Assembly: GCF_002573715.1 (NCBI RefSeq)
Contig: NZ_PDHM01000012.1
Span: 621,368 to 685,367, forward strand
Length of the DNA: 64,000 nt
Direction of reading: 5' to 3'
From: Paenibacillus sp. EZ-K15
GTDB taxonomy: Bacteria > Bacillota > Bacilli > Paenibacillales > Paenibacillaceae
This document shows positions 8,792 through 17,859 of this stretch, one piece after another. A program made the position numbers and the translations under genes. How positions within the stretch are numbered: the first letter of the stretch is position 1; each line of letters starts with the position of its first letter. The notes below the pieces were generated by a model, which ran no database searches, was not told the DNA's origin, and worked only from the letters and a program-made list of their open reading frames with translations.

Positions 8792-9703
8792 ATGTCGAAC
8801 CCGGTAGTACATGAAGTAAACACGGATTCCAAGCTTGGTCGCTCGGGACCGAAGAAGGCTTCATCCAACATAAGCGTGTCCAAATATATAGCTTACGCAT
8901 TTCTGATCATCCTGTGTGTGATATGGGCAATTCCGGTCATATTTGGCATCACCACATCTTTTCGGTCCCAGGCGGAGGTGGTTTCCAGCGGTTTCCGACT
9001 GCTGCCCGACAACTGGATTTTCGATAATTATGTCACGATCCTGCAAAACACGTCGACCGCGCCCATCCTGCGCTGGTTGATGAACTCCGTATTTATTGCA
9101 ACGATGCATACGCTGCTCGTGATCGTTGTCATTTCCATTACCGGTTACGGATACTCGCGCATGAACTTTAAAGGAAGGGATACCTTGTTCTTTACCTTGC
9201 TTGGGATTTCCTTCTTTCCCGGGGTAGTGAATCTGATTCCGTCTTATAAAATCATTGATGCACTGGGATGGGTGAATACGTCTTGGGCGATGATCATTCC
9301 AGGTTTGGCCGGGATGGGGAATATTTTTTTGGTCAGACAATTCATGATGGGCGTTCCCAAGGATCTGGATGAATCGGCGCGTGTTGATGGCGCCGGAGAT
9401 TTTAGAATCTATTCCTCTATTATTTTGCCACTCATGAAACCTGTATTGATTGTATGCGGATTGTTTTCATTTACGGGTTCCTGGAATGATTTCCTCTGGC
9501 CCGTTATCGTGTATACCGATGTAGAGAAGATGCCGGTCACAGCAGGACTGCTGTTGTTACAGGACATTTACGGCAATTACCGCATGATCGGACAATTGAT
9601 GGGTTCTGCGATCCTGGCCATCATTCCGACGTTGCTGTTGTTCCTGTTTGCCCAGAAATATTTTGTGCAGTCGATCAACTTAAACGCAGGCATCAAAGGA
9701 TAG
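8792..9703 (+). CDS. Sugar ABC transporter permease (MalG type)
   Basis: A 303-residue partner permease with about six membrane segments; the first begins near residue 31 after a hydrophilic N-terminal extension. The EAA loop is DESARVDGAGDFRIYSSIIL. ATG 8792 is chosen because AAAGGTAGG (8772-8780) lies 11 bases upstream; an in-frame GTG at 8780 overlaps that SD. It forms a heterodimeric channel with the preceding permease. Confidence 0.9.
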   Translation: MSNPVVHEVNTDSKLGRSGPKKASSNISVSKYIAYAFLIILCVIWAIPVIFGITTSFRSQAEVVSSGFRLLPDNWIFDNYVTILQNTSTAPILRWLMNSVFIATMHTLLVIVVISITGYGYSRMNFKGRDTLFFTLLGISFFPGVVNLIPSYKIIDALGWVNTSWAMIIPGLAGMGNIFLVRQFMMGVPKDLDESARVDGAGDFRIYSSIILPLMKPVLIVCGLFSFTGSWNDFLWPVIVYTDVEKMPVTAGLLLLQDIYGNYRMIGQLMGSAILAIIPTLLLFLFAQKYFVQSINLNAGIKG

Positions 9704-9781
9704 CAAGAAGATTGGATTCATAGAAACAAGTAAAAATAGAAACTAGCGGAAGTCAAACTATAAGGTATAGGAGTCGTCACC

Positions 9782-10756
9782 ATGTCTGAATTAAATTTAA
9801 AAAATCCCCTGATCGAACAGCGGGCAGATCCGTGGATCTATAAACATACCGATGGTTATTATTACTTTACCGGTTCCGTGCCGGAATACGACCGAATTGA
9901 GCTTAGACGCTCGCAAACGATACAAGGACTCGCGGATGCCGAAGGAATTACGATCTGGCGCAAGCATGAGTCAGGCCTGATGAGTGCCAACATATGGGCA
10001 CCCGAGATTCATTATATGGATGGAAAATGGTATGTATATTACGCCGCTGCCCATACTTCAGAAACGAGAGACGGATTGTTCGATCATCGAATGTTCGTAT
10101 TGGAGAACGTTTCGGCGAGCCCGCTTGAAGGGGAATGGGTGGAGAAGGGGCAAGTGATCACGAAGTGGGAATCTTTCGCCCTGGACGCAACAACGTTTGA
10201 GCATAAAGGCAAACGGTATTATGTATGGGCACAGAAAGATCCGGGCATTCCAGGCAATTCCAATCTGTACATCTCATTGATGGAGAATCCCTGGACCTTG
10301 ACAGGGGAACAGGTATGCATATCGATTCCCGAGTACGACTGGGAGAAGATCGGGTATCTTGTAAATGAAGGGGCCGCCGTTCTTAAACGCAACGGGCGCA
10401 TATTCATGACTTATTCCGCGAGCGCCACGGACCACAACTATGCGATGGGGCTGCTGACAGCCGATGAGGACAGTGATTTGCTGAATCCGAGCTCCTGGGT
10501 TAAATCGCCTGTACCCGTATTTAAGACATCTGAAGCCAATGGCCAATATGGGCCGGGGCACAACAGCTTCACGATTTCCGAGGACGGCTCGCAGGACATG
10601 CTGGTGTACCATGCAAGAAGTTACAAAGAGATCGTGGGAGATCCACTATATGATCCGAACCGTCATACGCGCGTACAGGTCATCGGGTGGAACGAAGACG
10701 GAACACCGAATTTTGGGGTGCCAAGAGCGGATCATGAACCGGTCTCCAAGCCATGA
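9782..10756 (+). CDS. Glycoside hydrolase family 43 (arabinosidase-like)
   Basis: A 324-residue five-bladed beta-propeller hydrolase without signal peptide, so it acts in the cytoplasm on imported oligosaccharides. The three GH43 carboxylates are visible: base Asp in QRADPWIY near residue 17, pKa modulator Asp in FALDATTF near residue 138, and acid Glu in LVNEGAAVL near residue 196. Resemblance to exo-acting alpha-L-arabinofuranosidases of GH43 is from family memory; beta-xylosidase activity cannot be excluded. It is the last gene of the transporter operon and is followed by a terminator. Confidence 0.88.
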   Translation: MSELNLKNPLIEQRADPWIYKHTDGYYYFTGSVPEYDRIELRRSQTIQGLADAEGITIWRKHESGLMSANIWAPEIHYMDGKWYVYYAAAHTSETRDGLFDHRMFVLENVSASPLEGEWVEKGQVITKWESFALDATTFEHKGKRYYVWAQKDPGIPGNSNLYISLMENPWTLTGEQVCISIPEYDWEKIGYLVNEGAAVLKRNGRIFMTYSASATDHNYAMGLLTADEDSDLLNPSSWVKSPVPVFKTSEANGQYGPGHNSFTISEDGSQDMLVYHARSYKEIVGDPLYDPNRHTRVQVIGWNEDGTPNFGVPRADHEPVSKP

Positions 10757-10805
10757 TGCCGACTTTGTAATTGGGGTTGAGACCGGATAGAAATGCAAAC
10801 ATCAG

Positions 10806-10839
10806 ACCGACTGAGCTTAACAGCTTGATCGGTTTTTTT
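10806..10839 (+). terminator. Terminator of the sugar operon
   Basis: ACCGACTGAGCT (10806-10817) pairs with AGCTTGATCGGT (10822-10833) with one mismatch and two wobbles, followed by a run of T. Confidence 0.8.
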
Positions 10840-10895
10840 ACATTCTAGGAGGTAAGCAGCATAAATATAATAGGAGAAAAGAAGGAGTCTTGGAT

Positions 10896-10964
10896 ATGGA
10901 TGGAGAAAAAAGGACAGATAGTTTTATTTATTGGTTAAGGAAAAATAAAGCACAGTTCTATTAA
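10896..10964 (+). CDS. Possible 22-residue basic microprotein
   Basis: An ATG preceded by GAAGGAGT at 8 bases opens a 22-codon frame that starts MDGEKRTDS and ends KNKAQFY. A TATAAT (10866-10871) lies just upstream, without a clear -35. Nothing similar comes to mind. It could be a real small peptide, a leader peptide for the next gene, or chance. Confidence 0.3.
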   Translation: MDGEKRTDSFIYWLRKNKAQFY

Positions 10965-10999
10965 CGATATTCTTATTTCCTGGTAAGGAGGAATTATAA

Positions 11000-11887
11000 A
11001 TGGCAAAGATATTAGTATTGGGCGGAACCCGCTTTTTCGGTAAAAGGCTGGTTAACCGGCTGCTGGCTAAAGGCGATGCCGTTACGATTTTGACGCGTGG
11101 ACATCACCAGGATTCATTCGGAGGTGCTGTTCAGCGGCTTGCCGTGGATCGGAAGGACCCGGAAAGCTTAAAACAGGCAGTGGGAAGCGAGGACTTTGAT
11201 ATCGTGTATGATAATATATGTTATACTCCGGAAGAAGCGGGACAAGCTGCAGACATCTTTGCCGGAAGAATTGGACAATACGTGCTGACCTCCACGTTAT
11301 CGGTATATGATTTTGCGGATCATCCGGTGAGGGAAGAGGAATTTGATCCCTACAGATACCCTGTCATGACGAACGAAAGCAGAGACTACAGCTATAAGGA
11401 AGGCAAACGCCAGGCAGAGGCGGTATTATTCGGTCGCCATAATCTGAACGTTACGGCTGTACGGTTGCCGATTGTGCTGGGACCGGATGATTACACGCGA
11501 AGACTGCTTTTTCATATTGAGCATGCAGCGCAAGGAGAAGCGATTGGTTTGCCTGATCCAGACGCACAAATCTCGTTTGTGCATGCCGAGGAAGCAGCGG
11601 AGTTTCTGGAATGGGCAGGTCAAGTCCAATTGGAAGGTCCGGTAAATGCTTGCTCCAGCGGAACGATTTCGGTCCGGGAAATGATGAATTTGATTCAGCA
11701 GGAAATTGGTAGCTCGGCACCCCTGCAGTCTTCAGCAGCACCTGATCACATGTCTCCGTTCGGAATTCCGGGAGATTGGACGATGGATCATGGCAAAGCG
11801 GCAGCTGCCGGGTTTAAATTCTGGGATTTGCACGACTGGATGCCGAAATTGATTGCGGAATTGTCCGCCGATTTAAAGGTTCGCTAG
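11000..11887 (+). CDS. NAD-dependent epimerase/dehydratase family protein
   Basis: Short-chain (extended SDR) oxidoreductase fold, 295 residues. The dinucleotide-binding GGTRFFGKRL motif is near residues 8-17, and a Tyr-x-x-x-Lys-like segment (DYSYKEGKRQAE) lies near 130. Closest to the atypical SDRs related to plastid CSP41 mRNA-binding proteins; substrate unknown. AAGGAGG (10985-10991) precedes the ATG by 8 bases. It stands between the sugar operon and a small coiled-coil gene and has no obvious pathway partner. Confidence 0.82.
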   Translation: MAKILVLGGTRFFGKRLVNRLLAKGDAVTILTRGHHQDSFGGAVQRLAVDRKDPESLKQAVGSEDFDIVYDNICYTPEEAGQAADIFAGRIGQYVLTSTLSVYDFADHPVREEEFDPYRYPVMTNESRDYSYKEGKRQAEAVLFGRHNLNVTAVRLPIVLGPDDYTRRLLFHIEHAAQGEAIGLPDPDAQISFVHAEEAAEFLEWAGQVQLEGPVNACSSGTISVREMMNLIQQEIGSSAPLQSSAAPDHMSPFGIPGDWTMDHGKAAAAGFKFWDLHDWMPKLIAELSADLKVR

Positions 11888-11954
11888 CGAAAGTGGCAGG
11901 ATTGTTATCATTTGAAGAAAGATAAGAGGGAAGTGCCCTGAAAGGAAGATCAGC

Positions 11955-12167
11955 ATGAGCGACAAGATGGAAGCATGGAAAGAGCGTATTCGAGAGGTAG
12001 AATCCAAGGGAGACTTATCTCCGGAAGCCCTAACGTTAATCCATGCGATGTATGAAGAGCTGGAAGCTTTGACGAAGCAAAATTTCAATTTGCGGAAAAC
12101 CGCACTGAAAGCGACGTCCAGAGAAACAAGAATGTCGAGTAAACTGAAGGATGCACTGATGGAATAA
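11955..12167 (+). CDS. Small hypothetical helical protein
   Basis: A 70-residue, highly charged, probably helical protein (MSDKMEAWKERIREVE, then a stretch with Leu/Ile spacing suited to a coiled coil). I do not recognise a family. GAAAGGAAG lies just upstream of the ATG, and a strong terminator follows the stop. Confidence 0.65.
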   Translation: MSDKMEAWKERIREVESKGDLSPEALTLIHAMYEELEALTKQNFNLRKTALKATSRETRMSSKLKDALME

Positions 12168-12192
12168 ACGGCGGAGTCCAGAACATATGATA

Positions 12193-12223
12193 AACACCGG
12201 GGAGGGCTCCCCGGTGTTTTTTT
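12193..12223. terminator. Strong intrinsic terminator
   Basis: AACACCGGGGA (12193-12203) pairs perfectly with TCCCCGGTGTT (12208-12218) across GGGC, then a run of T. It separates convergent genes. Confidence 0.9.
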
Positions 12224-12230
12224 GGATGAA

Positions 12231-12536
12231 TTAGTTTTTAGATGGTGTTCCTGACTTCGGCGCCTGGCGCTTCTTTTTGAATCTTGGTCCAACGTAATTT
12301 CGCTTGCGGTCCCGGAACAGAATCCAGCCGCCCAAGAATCCGATACCGATGACAAACAGCGCCAGCCCGCCTAGAAAAGATAACCAACCGAAAGCGGGGT
12401 TTGCCACACTGTCATCCCCATGAACGGAAATATATAGAAAAACCGCATCTTTCATCATTAAGAAACCCATCATTGCCATAAAACCCGGGATAACCAAAAT
12501 CAAGATGGCAATAAAGCGGGAAATTAACATTTTCAT
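12231..12536 (-). CDS. yqzF: DUF2627 membrane protein (YqzF-like)
   Basis: A 101-residue protein with two hydrophobic segments (about 5-27 and 48-72) and a basic, Lys/Arg-rich C-terminal tail. It matches the DUF2627/YqzF family as I remember it, which lies next to the branched-chain dehydrogenase genes in Bacillus too. AGGAAGGAA precedes the ATG. Function unknown. Confidence 0.8.
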   Translation of the reverse strand: MKMLISRFIAILILVIPGFMAMMGFLMMKDAVFLYISVHGDDSVANPAFGWLSFLGGLALFVIGIGFLGGWILFRDRKRNYVGPRFKKKRQAPKSGTPSKN

Positions 12537-12577
12537 AGAAGATTCCTTCCTGCGACTGATGTAATGAACTACCGTTT

Positions 12578-12606
12578 ATCATACCTTTTTCATAGGGTAA
12601 TGTCTA
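12578..12606 (-). promoter_or_regulatory. Sigma-A promoter for the DUF2627 gene
   Basis: On the minus strand, TAGACA (12606-12601) and TATGAT (12583-12578) are separated by 17 bases, about 42 bases upstream of the ATG. Confidence 0.6.
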
Positions 12607-12627
12607 TTTCGATTATGGGTGATGATT

Positions 12628-12655
12628 TTGTAATCCGAAAAAAAGAGAGTACAAT
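12628..12655 (+). promoter_or_regulatory. Candidate sigma-A promoter for lpdV-bkd
   Basis: TTGTAA (12628-12633) and TACAAT (12650-12655) with a 16-base spacer, divergent from the DUF2627 promoter. No sigma-54 type -24/-12 element is seen, unlike the Bacillus subtilis bkd operon. Confidence 0.45.
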
Positions 12656-12693
12656 GAAAGGGTATAATTGGACTTATTATGGAGGTGCCGTTT

Positions 12694-14115
12694 GTGGCGA
12701 TAACATGTGATGTAGCAATTCTTGGCGGAGGAACCGGTGGATATGTTGCAGCCATTCGTGCAGCCCAGCTCGGTAAAAATGTGGTCATCATCGAGCAGGA
12801 CAAACTGGGGGGAACCTGCTTGCACCGCGGCTGTATTCCGAGCAAATCATTGCTTCGGAGTGCCGAGCTGTATGCGGAAATGAAGGATAGCGAGAGCTAT
12901 GGAATCGAGACGGACGGGGTCCGGCTATCGTTTGACAAAGTGCAGAAGCGCAAAGACGGTATCGTCGATAAGCTGCACCAAGGCGTTCAATATTTGATGC
13001 GCAAAAATAAAATTACCGTCGTGCAGGGCAAAGGGAGAGTTATCGGACCGTCCATCTTCTCTCCACGCAGCGGGGCCGTAGCGGTTGAGCTTCCGGATGG
13101 CGAGATGGAAACGGTGGTTCCCACTCATCTGATCATCGCGACCGGCTCGCGTCCGCGTCACTTACCGGGGCTTGAGCCTGACGGCATACATATACTAACA
13201 AGCGACCATGCGCTTCAGTTGGATGAGCTTCCTGCATCCATCATCATCGTAGGAGGCGGCGTAATCGGCGTGGAATGGGCTTCGATGCTGAATGATTTTG
13301 GCGTTCAGGTCACGATTGTGGAGGCTTCGTCCCATCTGCTGCCAGCCGAAGACGAGGAGATTGGACGTGAGCTGACAAAGATGCTCACCGCCAGAGGCGT
13401 AGAGGTGATCACCAACGTATCACTTCAAACCGACAGCTGTGAGATTCGGAATCAAAGTGTGTCCATCACGATCGAGCAAAAGGACGATACAAGAACATTG
13501 TCAGCGGACAAGCTGTTACTTTCTGTCGGAAGAATCGGCAATACTGAAAATATCGGGCTTGAGAATACCGACGTTCGGGTTGCAAATGGCGTCATTGTGG
13601 TAAATGCCAATATGCAAACAACGGAGCCCCATATTTACGCGATCGGCGATTGCATCGGGGGTCTTCAGCTTGCTCATGCGGCAAGCCACGAAGGGATTGC
13701 AGCCGTGAACCATCTGGCTGGCGAGAAGACGGAAGCCTACCGCAGCGAATGGATTCCTCGCTGTATCTATACCCGGCATGAGGTGGCGAGCGTCGGACTG
13801 ACGGAGAAGCAGGCCAAAGAACGCGGACATGAGATCAGAATCGGTAAATTCCTGTTCTCGGCGATTGGAAAATCGTTGATCCACGGAACGAAGGAGGGGT
13901 TCGTGAAGGTCATTGCCGATCAGAAGACGCAGGATATTCTGGGCGTGCATATGATTGGACCGCATGTAACCGAGCTGATCGGCGAAGCGGCACTGGCACA
14001 AGTACTGGATGCAACTCCATGGGAAGTGGGAGCGGCAGTACATGCCCATCCATCATTATCCGAAATCATCGGCGAAGCGATGCTTGCGGTGGATGGACGA
14101 GCCATCGGTTTGTAG
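12694..14115 (+). CDS. lpdV: Dihydrolipoyl dehydrogenase (E3 of branched-chain complex)
   Basis: FAD enzyme that reoxidises the dihydrolipoyl arm of E2 with NAD+. The 473 residues show the FAD GGGTGGY motif, the redox disulfide CLHRGC near residues 44-49, the NAD-binding GGGVIGVEW, the second FAD motif AIGDCIGG and the C-terminal HAHPSLSE His-Glu pair. GTG 12694 is chosen because GGAGGTG (12681-12687) lies 6 bases upstream; the in-frame ATG at 12679 overlaps that SD. It leads the operon for the three other subunits. Confidence 0.94.
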   Translation: MAITCDVAILGGGTGGYVAAIRAAQLGKNVVIIEQDKLGGTCLHRGCIPSKSLLRSAELYAEMKDSESYGIETDGVRLSFDKVQKRKDGIVDKLHQGVQYLMRKNKITVVQGKGRVIGPSIFSPRSGAVAVELPDGEMETVVPTHLIIATGSRPRHLPGLEPDGIHILTSDHALQLDELPASIIIVGGGVIGVEWASMLNDFGVQVTIVEASSHLLPAEDEEIGRELTKMLTARGVEVITNVSLQTDSCEIRNQSVSITIEQKDDTRTLSADKLLLSVGRIGNTENIGLENTDVRVANGVIVVNANMQTTEPHIYAIGDCIGGLQLAHAASHEGIAAVNHLAGEKTEAYRSEWIPRCIYTRHEVASVGLTEKQAKERGHEIRIGKFLFSAIGKSLIHGTKEGFVKVIADQKTQDILGVHMIGPHVTELIGEAALAQVLDATPWEVGAAVHAHPSLSEIIGEAMLAVDGRAIGL

Positions 14116-14294
14116 GGATAAGAACATCCTTTTGTGGAATCCCTCATTTCTTTTTGCCGAGAAAGGGATTATAATAACATTAAGCCAAGTCTTAGTACCA
14201 GGTTTTAATACTTGATCAAACACGCCCTTTAACCCCATGTTATGAGGCCGATGATCAAGCCTGAAGTCATGGCTCACATAAAGGAGGGATCTCC

Positions 14295-15323
14295 ATGAAA
14301 GAACATGAAACGGTTACGGCAAACAACAATAGGCATGAGCAGCTTGGACTGACCGACGGACAAGTGCTAGACATGTACAAATATATGGTGCTGGCGCGAA
14401 AATTCGATGAGCGCAACCTGCTGCTGCAGCGTGCGGGCAAAATTAATTTTCACGTATCCGGTATCGGGCAGGAAGCATGTCAGGTTGCTGCTGCTTTTGC
14501 CCTTGACCGGGAGAAGGATTACTTTTTACCCTATTACCGCGACTATGGATTCGTATTGACAGTGGGCATGACGCCTCGCGAACTGATGCTGTCGGCTTTT
14601 GCCAAGGCCGAGGATCCGAACAGCGGCGGACGGCAGATGCCGGGGCACTTTGGTAGTAAACGACTGCGAATTGTGACCGGCTCCAGCCCTGTAACAACAC
14701 AGCTTCCGCATGCAGTGGGTATCGCGCTGGCGGCGAAGATGCAGAAGAAGGATTTTGTATCGTTTGTTACGTTTGGCGAAGGCTCGAGCAATCAGGGGGA
14801 TTTTCATGAGGGCTGCAACTTTGCAGGCGTTCACAAGCTCCCTGTCATTATCATGTGCGAGAATAACCAATATGCCATTTCGGTGCCGCTTCATAAACAG
14901 ATTAGCGGGAAGGTAAGTGACCGCGCTCTGGGGTATGGATTCCCGGGCATTCGAGTAGACGGCAACGATGCGCTTGAGGTGTATGCGGCCGTGAAGGAAG
15001 CGCGTGAACGTGCGATTCGCGGAGAAGGCCCAACGCTGATCGAATCCATGATGTACCGTTTGTCTCCACACTCCACATCGGATAACGATTTGGCGTACCG
15101 GACAAAAGAAGAGGTCGAAGAGAACTGGAAGAAAGACGGCGTCGCCCGCTTTAAGAATTATTTGGTCGACTGCGGGCTCTGGGACGAAGCACGCGATCAG
15201 GATTTGATCGCACAATTAAACCTGGAGATCAAAGAAGCGACGGAATCTGCAGACTTGGCTCCATTTCCGAAGCCAGAAGACACGCTTCTTCACGTATATG
15301 CCGATGACGAAGGGGGCGTGTAA
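14295..15323 (+). CDS. bkdAA: Branched-chain 2-oxoacid dehydrogenase E1 alpha
   Basis: Thiamine-diphosphate subunit that decarboxylates branched 2-oxoacids; products feed branched fatty acid synthesis. The 342 residues carry the TPP/Mg motif beginning GEGSSNQG and ending NN, and the phosphorylation-loop-like RLSPHSTSDND. ATG follows AAGGAGGGATCTCC. The 179-base gap from lpdV contains CTTGATCA...TGATCAAG complementary arms (14212-14219 and 14251-14258) that could fold. E1 beta starts 3 bases after the stop. Confidence 0.93.
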   Translation: MKEHETVTANNNRHEQLGLTDGQVLDMYKYMVLARKFDERNLLLQRAGKINFHVSGIGQEACQVAAAFALDREKDYFLPYYRDYGFVLTVGMTPRELMLSAFAKAEDPNSGGRQMPGHFGSKRLRIVTGSSPVTTQLPHAVGIALAAKMQKKDFVSFVTFGEGSSNQGDFHEGCNFAGVHKLPVIIMCENNQYAISVPLHKQISGKVSDRALGYGFPGIRVDGNDALEVYAAVKEARERAIRGEGPTLIESMMYRLSPHSTSDNDLAYRTKEEVEENWKKDGVARFKNYLVDCGLWDEARDQDLIAQLNLEIKEATESADLAPFPKPEDTLLHVYADDEGGV

Positions 15324-15326
15324 AGG

Positions 15327-16313
15327 ATGGCAGTAATGGAATATATCGATGCAATTCGTCTGGCCATGAAGGAAGAGATGGAGCGTGACGAGTCCGTATT
15401 TGTGTTAGGCGAGGACGTAGGCGTCAAAGGCGGCGTATTTACAACCACCAAGGGTTTGATGGATCAGTTCGGCGAAATGAGGGTGCTCGATACCCCGCTC
15501 GCGGAGTCCGCGATTGCTGGTGTGGCTATCGGCGCAGCTATGTATGGCATGAAGCCGATTGCCGAGATGCAATATTCGGACTTTATGTTCCCGGCAACCA
15601 ATCAGATTATTAGCGAAGCAGCGAAAATCCGCTATCGTTCCAATAACGATTGGAGCTGTCCTGTCGTCATTCGTGCACCGATTGGCGGCGGAATATTCGG
15701 GGGGTTGTACCATTCCCAGTGCCCGGAGTCGGTGTTCTTCGGAACGCCGGGACTCAAAATCGTTGCGCCGTACTCGGCCTATGATGCGAAGGGGCTGCTG
15801 AAAGCCGCGATACGCGACCCGGATCCGGTATTGTTCTTTGAGAACAAGAAATGCTACAAGCTGATTACTGGCGATGTACCGGACGATGATTACGTTGTAC
15901 CGATCGGCAAGGCGAATCTGCTGCGCGAAGGATCGGATATTACGGTGATCAGCTACAGCCTGCCGCTGCACTTTGTGATGCAGGCTGCTGAAGAGCTAGA
16001 TAAGGAAGAAGGCATTAGCGCGCATGTACTGGATCTGCGTACCATACAGCCGCTTGACCGGGAAGCGATTATTGAAGCGGCCCGTGCAACGGGTAAAGTG
16101 CTGATCGTTCATGAAGATAATAAGACCGGCGGCGTCGGCGGGGAAGTATCCGCGATTATTGCCGAGCACTGCCTCTATGATCTGGATGCCCCGATCATGC
16201 GCTTGTGCGGTCCGGATGTACCGGCTATGCCAATCAGTCCACCGATGGAGAAATTCTTCATGCTTAACAAGGACAAAGTCAAAGAATCCATGCGTCAATT
16301 GGCGCTTTATTAA
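15327..16313 (+). CDS. bkdAB: Branched-chain 2-oxoacid dehydrogenase E1 beta
   Basis: Partner of E1 alpha in the heterotetramer that binds TPP. The 328 residues include LGEDVGVKGGVF and DTPLAESAIAGVAIGAA near the N terminus and the transketolase C-terminal domain with LDLRTIQPLD and VHEDNKTGGVGGEV. Normal length. It begins 3 bases after bkdAA, consistent with coupled translation of the two subunits. Confidence 0.93.
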   Translation: MAVMEYIDAIRLAMKEEMERDESVFVLGEDVGVKGGVFTTTKGLMDQFGEMRVLDTPLAESAIAGVAIGAAMYGMKPIAEMQYSDFMFPATNQIISEAAKIRYRSNNDWSCPVVIRAPIGGGIFGGLYHSQCPESVFFGTPGLKIVAPYSAYDAKGLLKAAIRDPDPVLFFENKKCYKLITGDVPDDDYVVPIGKANLLREGSDITVISYSLPLHFVMQAAEELDKEEGISAHVLDLRTIQPLDREAIIEAARATGKVLIVHEDNKTGGVGGEVSAIIAEHCLYDLDAPIMRLCGPDVPAMPISPPMEKFFMLNKDKVKESMRQLALY

Positions 16314-16330
16314 GAACAGGGAGTGTGAGC

Positions 16331-17737
16331 ATGTCCGAAAATCAGAAATTGACCGATGTTACGATGCCTCAGCTAGCGGAATCCCTTGTTTCGGCGACCA
16401 TTGCCAAGTGGCTGAAGAAGCCGGGGGATGCCATCGAGCAGTACGAACCGATCTGTGAAGTCATTACCGACAAAGTCAATGCCGAGATTCCATCCACCTT
16501 GGACGGCGTCATGGGAGAGATTCTTGCCCAGGAGGGCCAGACCGTCAATGTTGGCGAGATCATTTGCCGGATCTCTGTGGCTTCTGGTCAAGGTGGAACT
16601 CCTTCGCCACAGCCAGCAGCAAGTGCTCCCGTGAGTCAGCATCAGGGAAGCGGCAGCGAAGAGGGTTCGATGCGTTTCCGATATTCGCCTGCTGTGCAGA
16701 CGCTGGCAGCCGAGCATCAGATTGACCTTTTGCAAGTACAGGGAACAGGCATGGGCGGCAGAATCACCCGTAAGGACGTACTGGCTTATATTGAAAAGGG
16801 AGGAGCAGCCCAAGGCCAAAGCACTCCTGCCGGAGCAGCACCTGCCCAGAGCTCCCAAGCGCCGAAGGAAGCGGTACAGCCGAGTGGGAATTCGCCGTTT
16901 CAGGGGTTGCAGCATCAGACGCCTACGGAACCGTCGCCTCCTCTTGGCACAGCCATTCCGAATGTGCGTCATTCCGGGCTGCATTTGACGGAATCGCCGA
17001 AAATTCCGACCATCGAAGTGGAAGGAATGGAAGGCGGAAGATCGGAATACTTTATTGATGTTACGCCGATGCGTAATGCCATTGCCAGAAACATGCGTCA
17101 AAGCGTTACGGAAATTCCGCATGCATGGACGATGATTGAGGTCGATGTGACCAACATTGTGCTGCTGCGTAATCAGCTGAAGGATGAGTTCAAGCGCAAG
17201 GAAGGGGTTAATCTGACCTACTTGGCCTTTTTGTTGAAAGCCGTTGTGAACGCAATTAAAGATTATCCGATCATGAATTCCTTCTGGGCCGTGGATAAAA
17301 TCGTCGTGAAGCGCGATATCAATCTGTCCCTGGCTGTCGGAACAGAGGATTCCGTGCTGACGCCGGTCATCCATCGTGCCGATCAGAAGAATATTGCCGG
17401 CTTGGCAAGAGAAATCGAAGAACTCGCACGCAAGACCCGTGAAGGCAAGCTGAAACTAGACGACATGCAGGGCGGTACCTTTACGGTGAACAATACGGGA
17501 TCCTTCGGTTCGATTCTGTCCTATCCAATCATCAACTATCCGCAGGCTGCGATTCTGACGTTTGAATCGATTGTCAAAAAACCAGTGGTTATCAATGACA
17601 TGATCGCTGTCCGTTCGATGGCGAATCTGTGTTTATCTCTGGACCATCGGATTTTGGATGGGGTAATCTGCGGAAGATTCCTGCAGCGGGTTAAAGATAA
17701 CCTGGAAGGTTATACCTTAGATACGAAGCTTTATTAA
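16331..17737 (+). CDS. bkdB: Branched-chain 2-oxoacid dehydrogenase E2 (lipoyl acyltransferase)
   Basis: Core of the complex, transferring acyl groups to CoA. The 468 residues show an N-terminal lipoyl domain with the modified Lys in VITDKVNAE, a linker rich in Ala, Pro, Gln and Ser, a peripheral-subunit-binding domain (RYSPAVQTLAAEH...GRITRKDV), a second Pro/Gln/Ser-rich linker and the catalytic domain with DHRILDG near the C terminus. ATG 16331 is used because GGGAG (16319-16323) is 7 bases upstream; an upstream in-frame GTG overlaps it. lipB nearby supplies the lipoyl precursor. Confidence 0.94.
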   Translation: MSENQKLTDVTMPQLAESLVSATIAKWLKKPGDAIEQYEPICEVITDKVNAEIPSTLDGVMGEILAQEGQTVNVGEIICRISVASGQGGTPSPQPAASAPVSQHQGSGSEEGSMRFRYSPAVQTLAAEHQIDLLQVQGTGMGGRITRKDVLAYIEKGGAAQGQSTPAGAAPAQSSQAPKEAVQPSGNSPFQGLQHQTPTEPSPPLGTAIPNVRHSGLHLTESPKIPTIEVEGMEGGRSEYFIDVTPMRNAIARNMRQSVTEIPHAWTMIEVDVTNIVLLRNQLKDEFKRKEGVNLTYLAFLLKAVVNAIKDYPIMNSFWAVDKIVVKRDINLSLAVGTEDSVLTPVIHRADQKNIAGLAREIEELARKTREGKLKLDDMQGGTFTVNNTGSFGSILSYPIINYPQAAILTFESIVKKPVVINDMIAVRSMANLCLSLDHRILDGVICGRFLQRVKDNLEGYTLDTKLY

Positions 17738-17859
17738 TTTCGTCTATGATCTGCGGATCTGATTCTTCGGAAGAAGGTTCGCAGACGTCATTCATACCGA
17801 AGTCAATCGCAGGAGCATTCATTGGTTAGTGGGAACCCTATGAAAGAAGGCGTTAGCAC

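Noticed and set aside
14212..14258. CTTGATCA/TGATCAAG complementary arms between lpdV and bkdAA as a terminator
   Set aside because: No T tract and a long 31-base loop; more likely a neutral or stabilising structure inside the operon.
16373..17374. 333-codon frame antisense to bkdB
   Set aside because: Shadow of the E2 gene; no SD and no recognisable domain.
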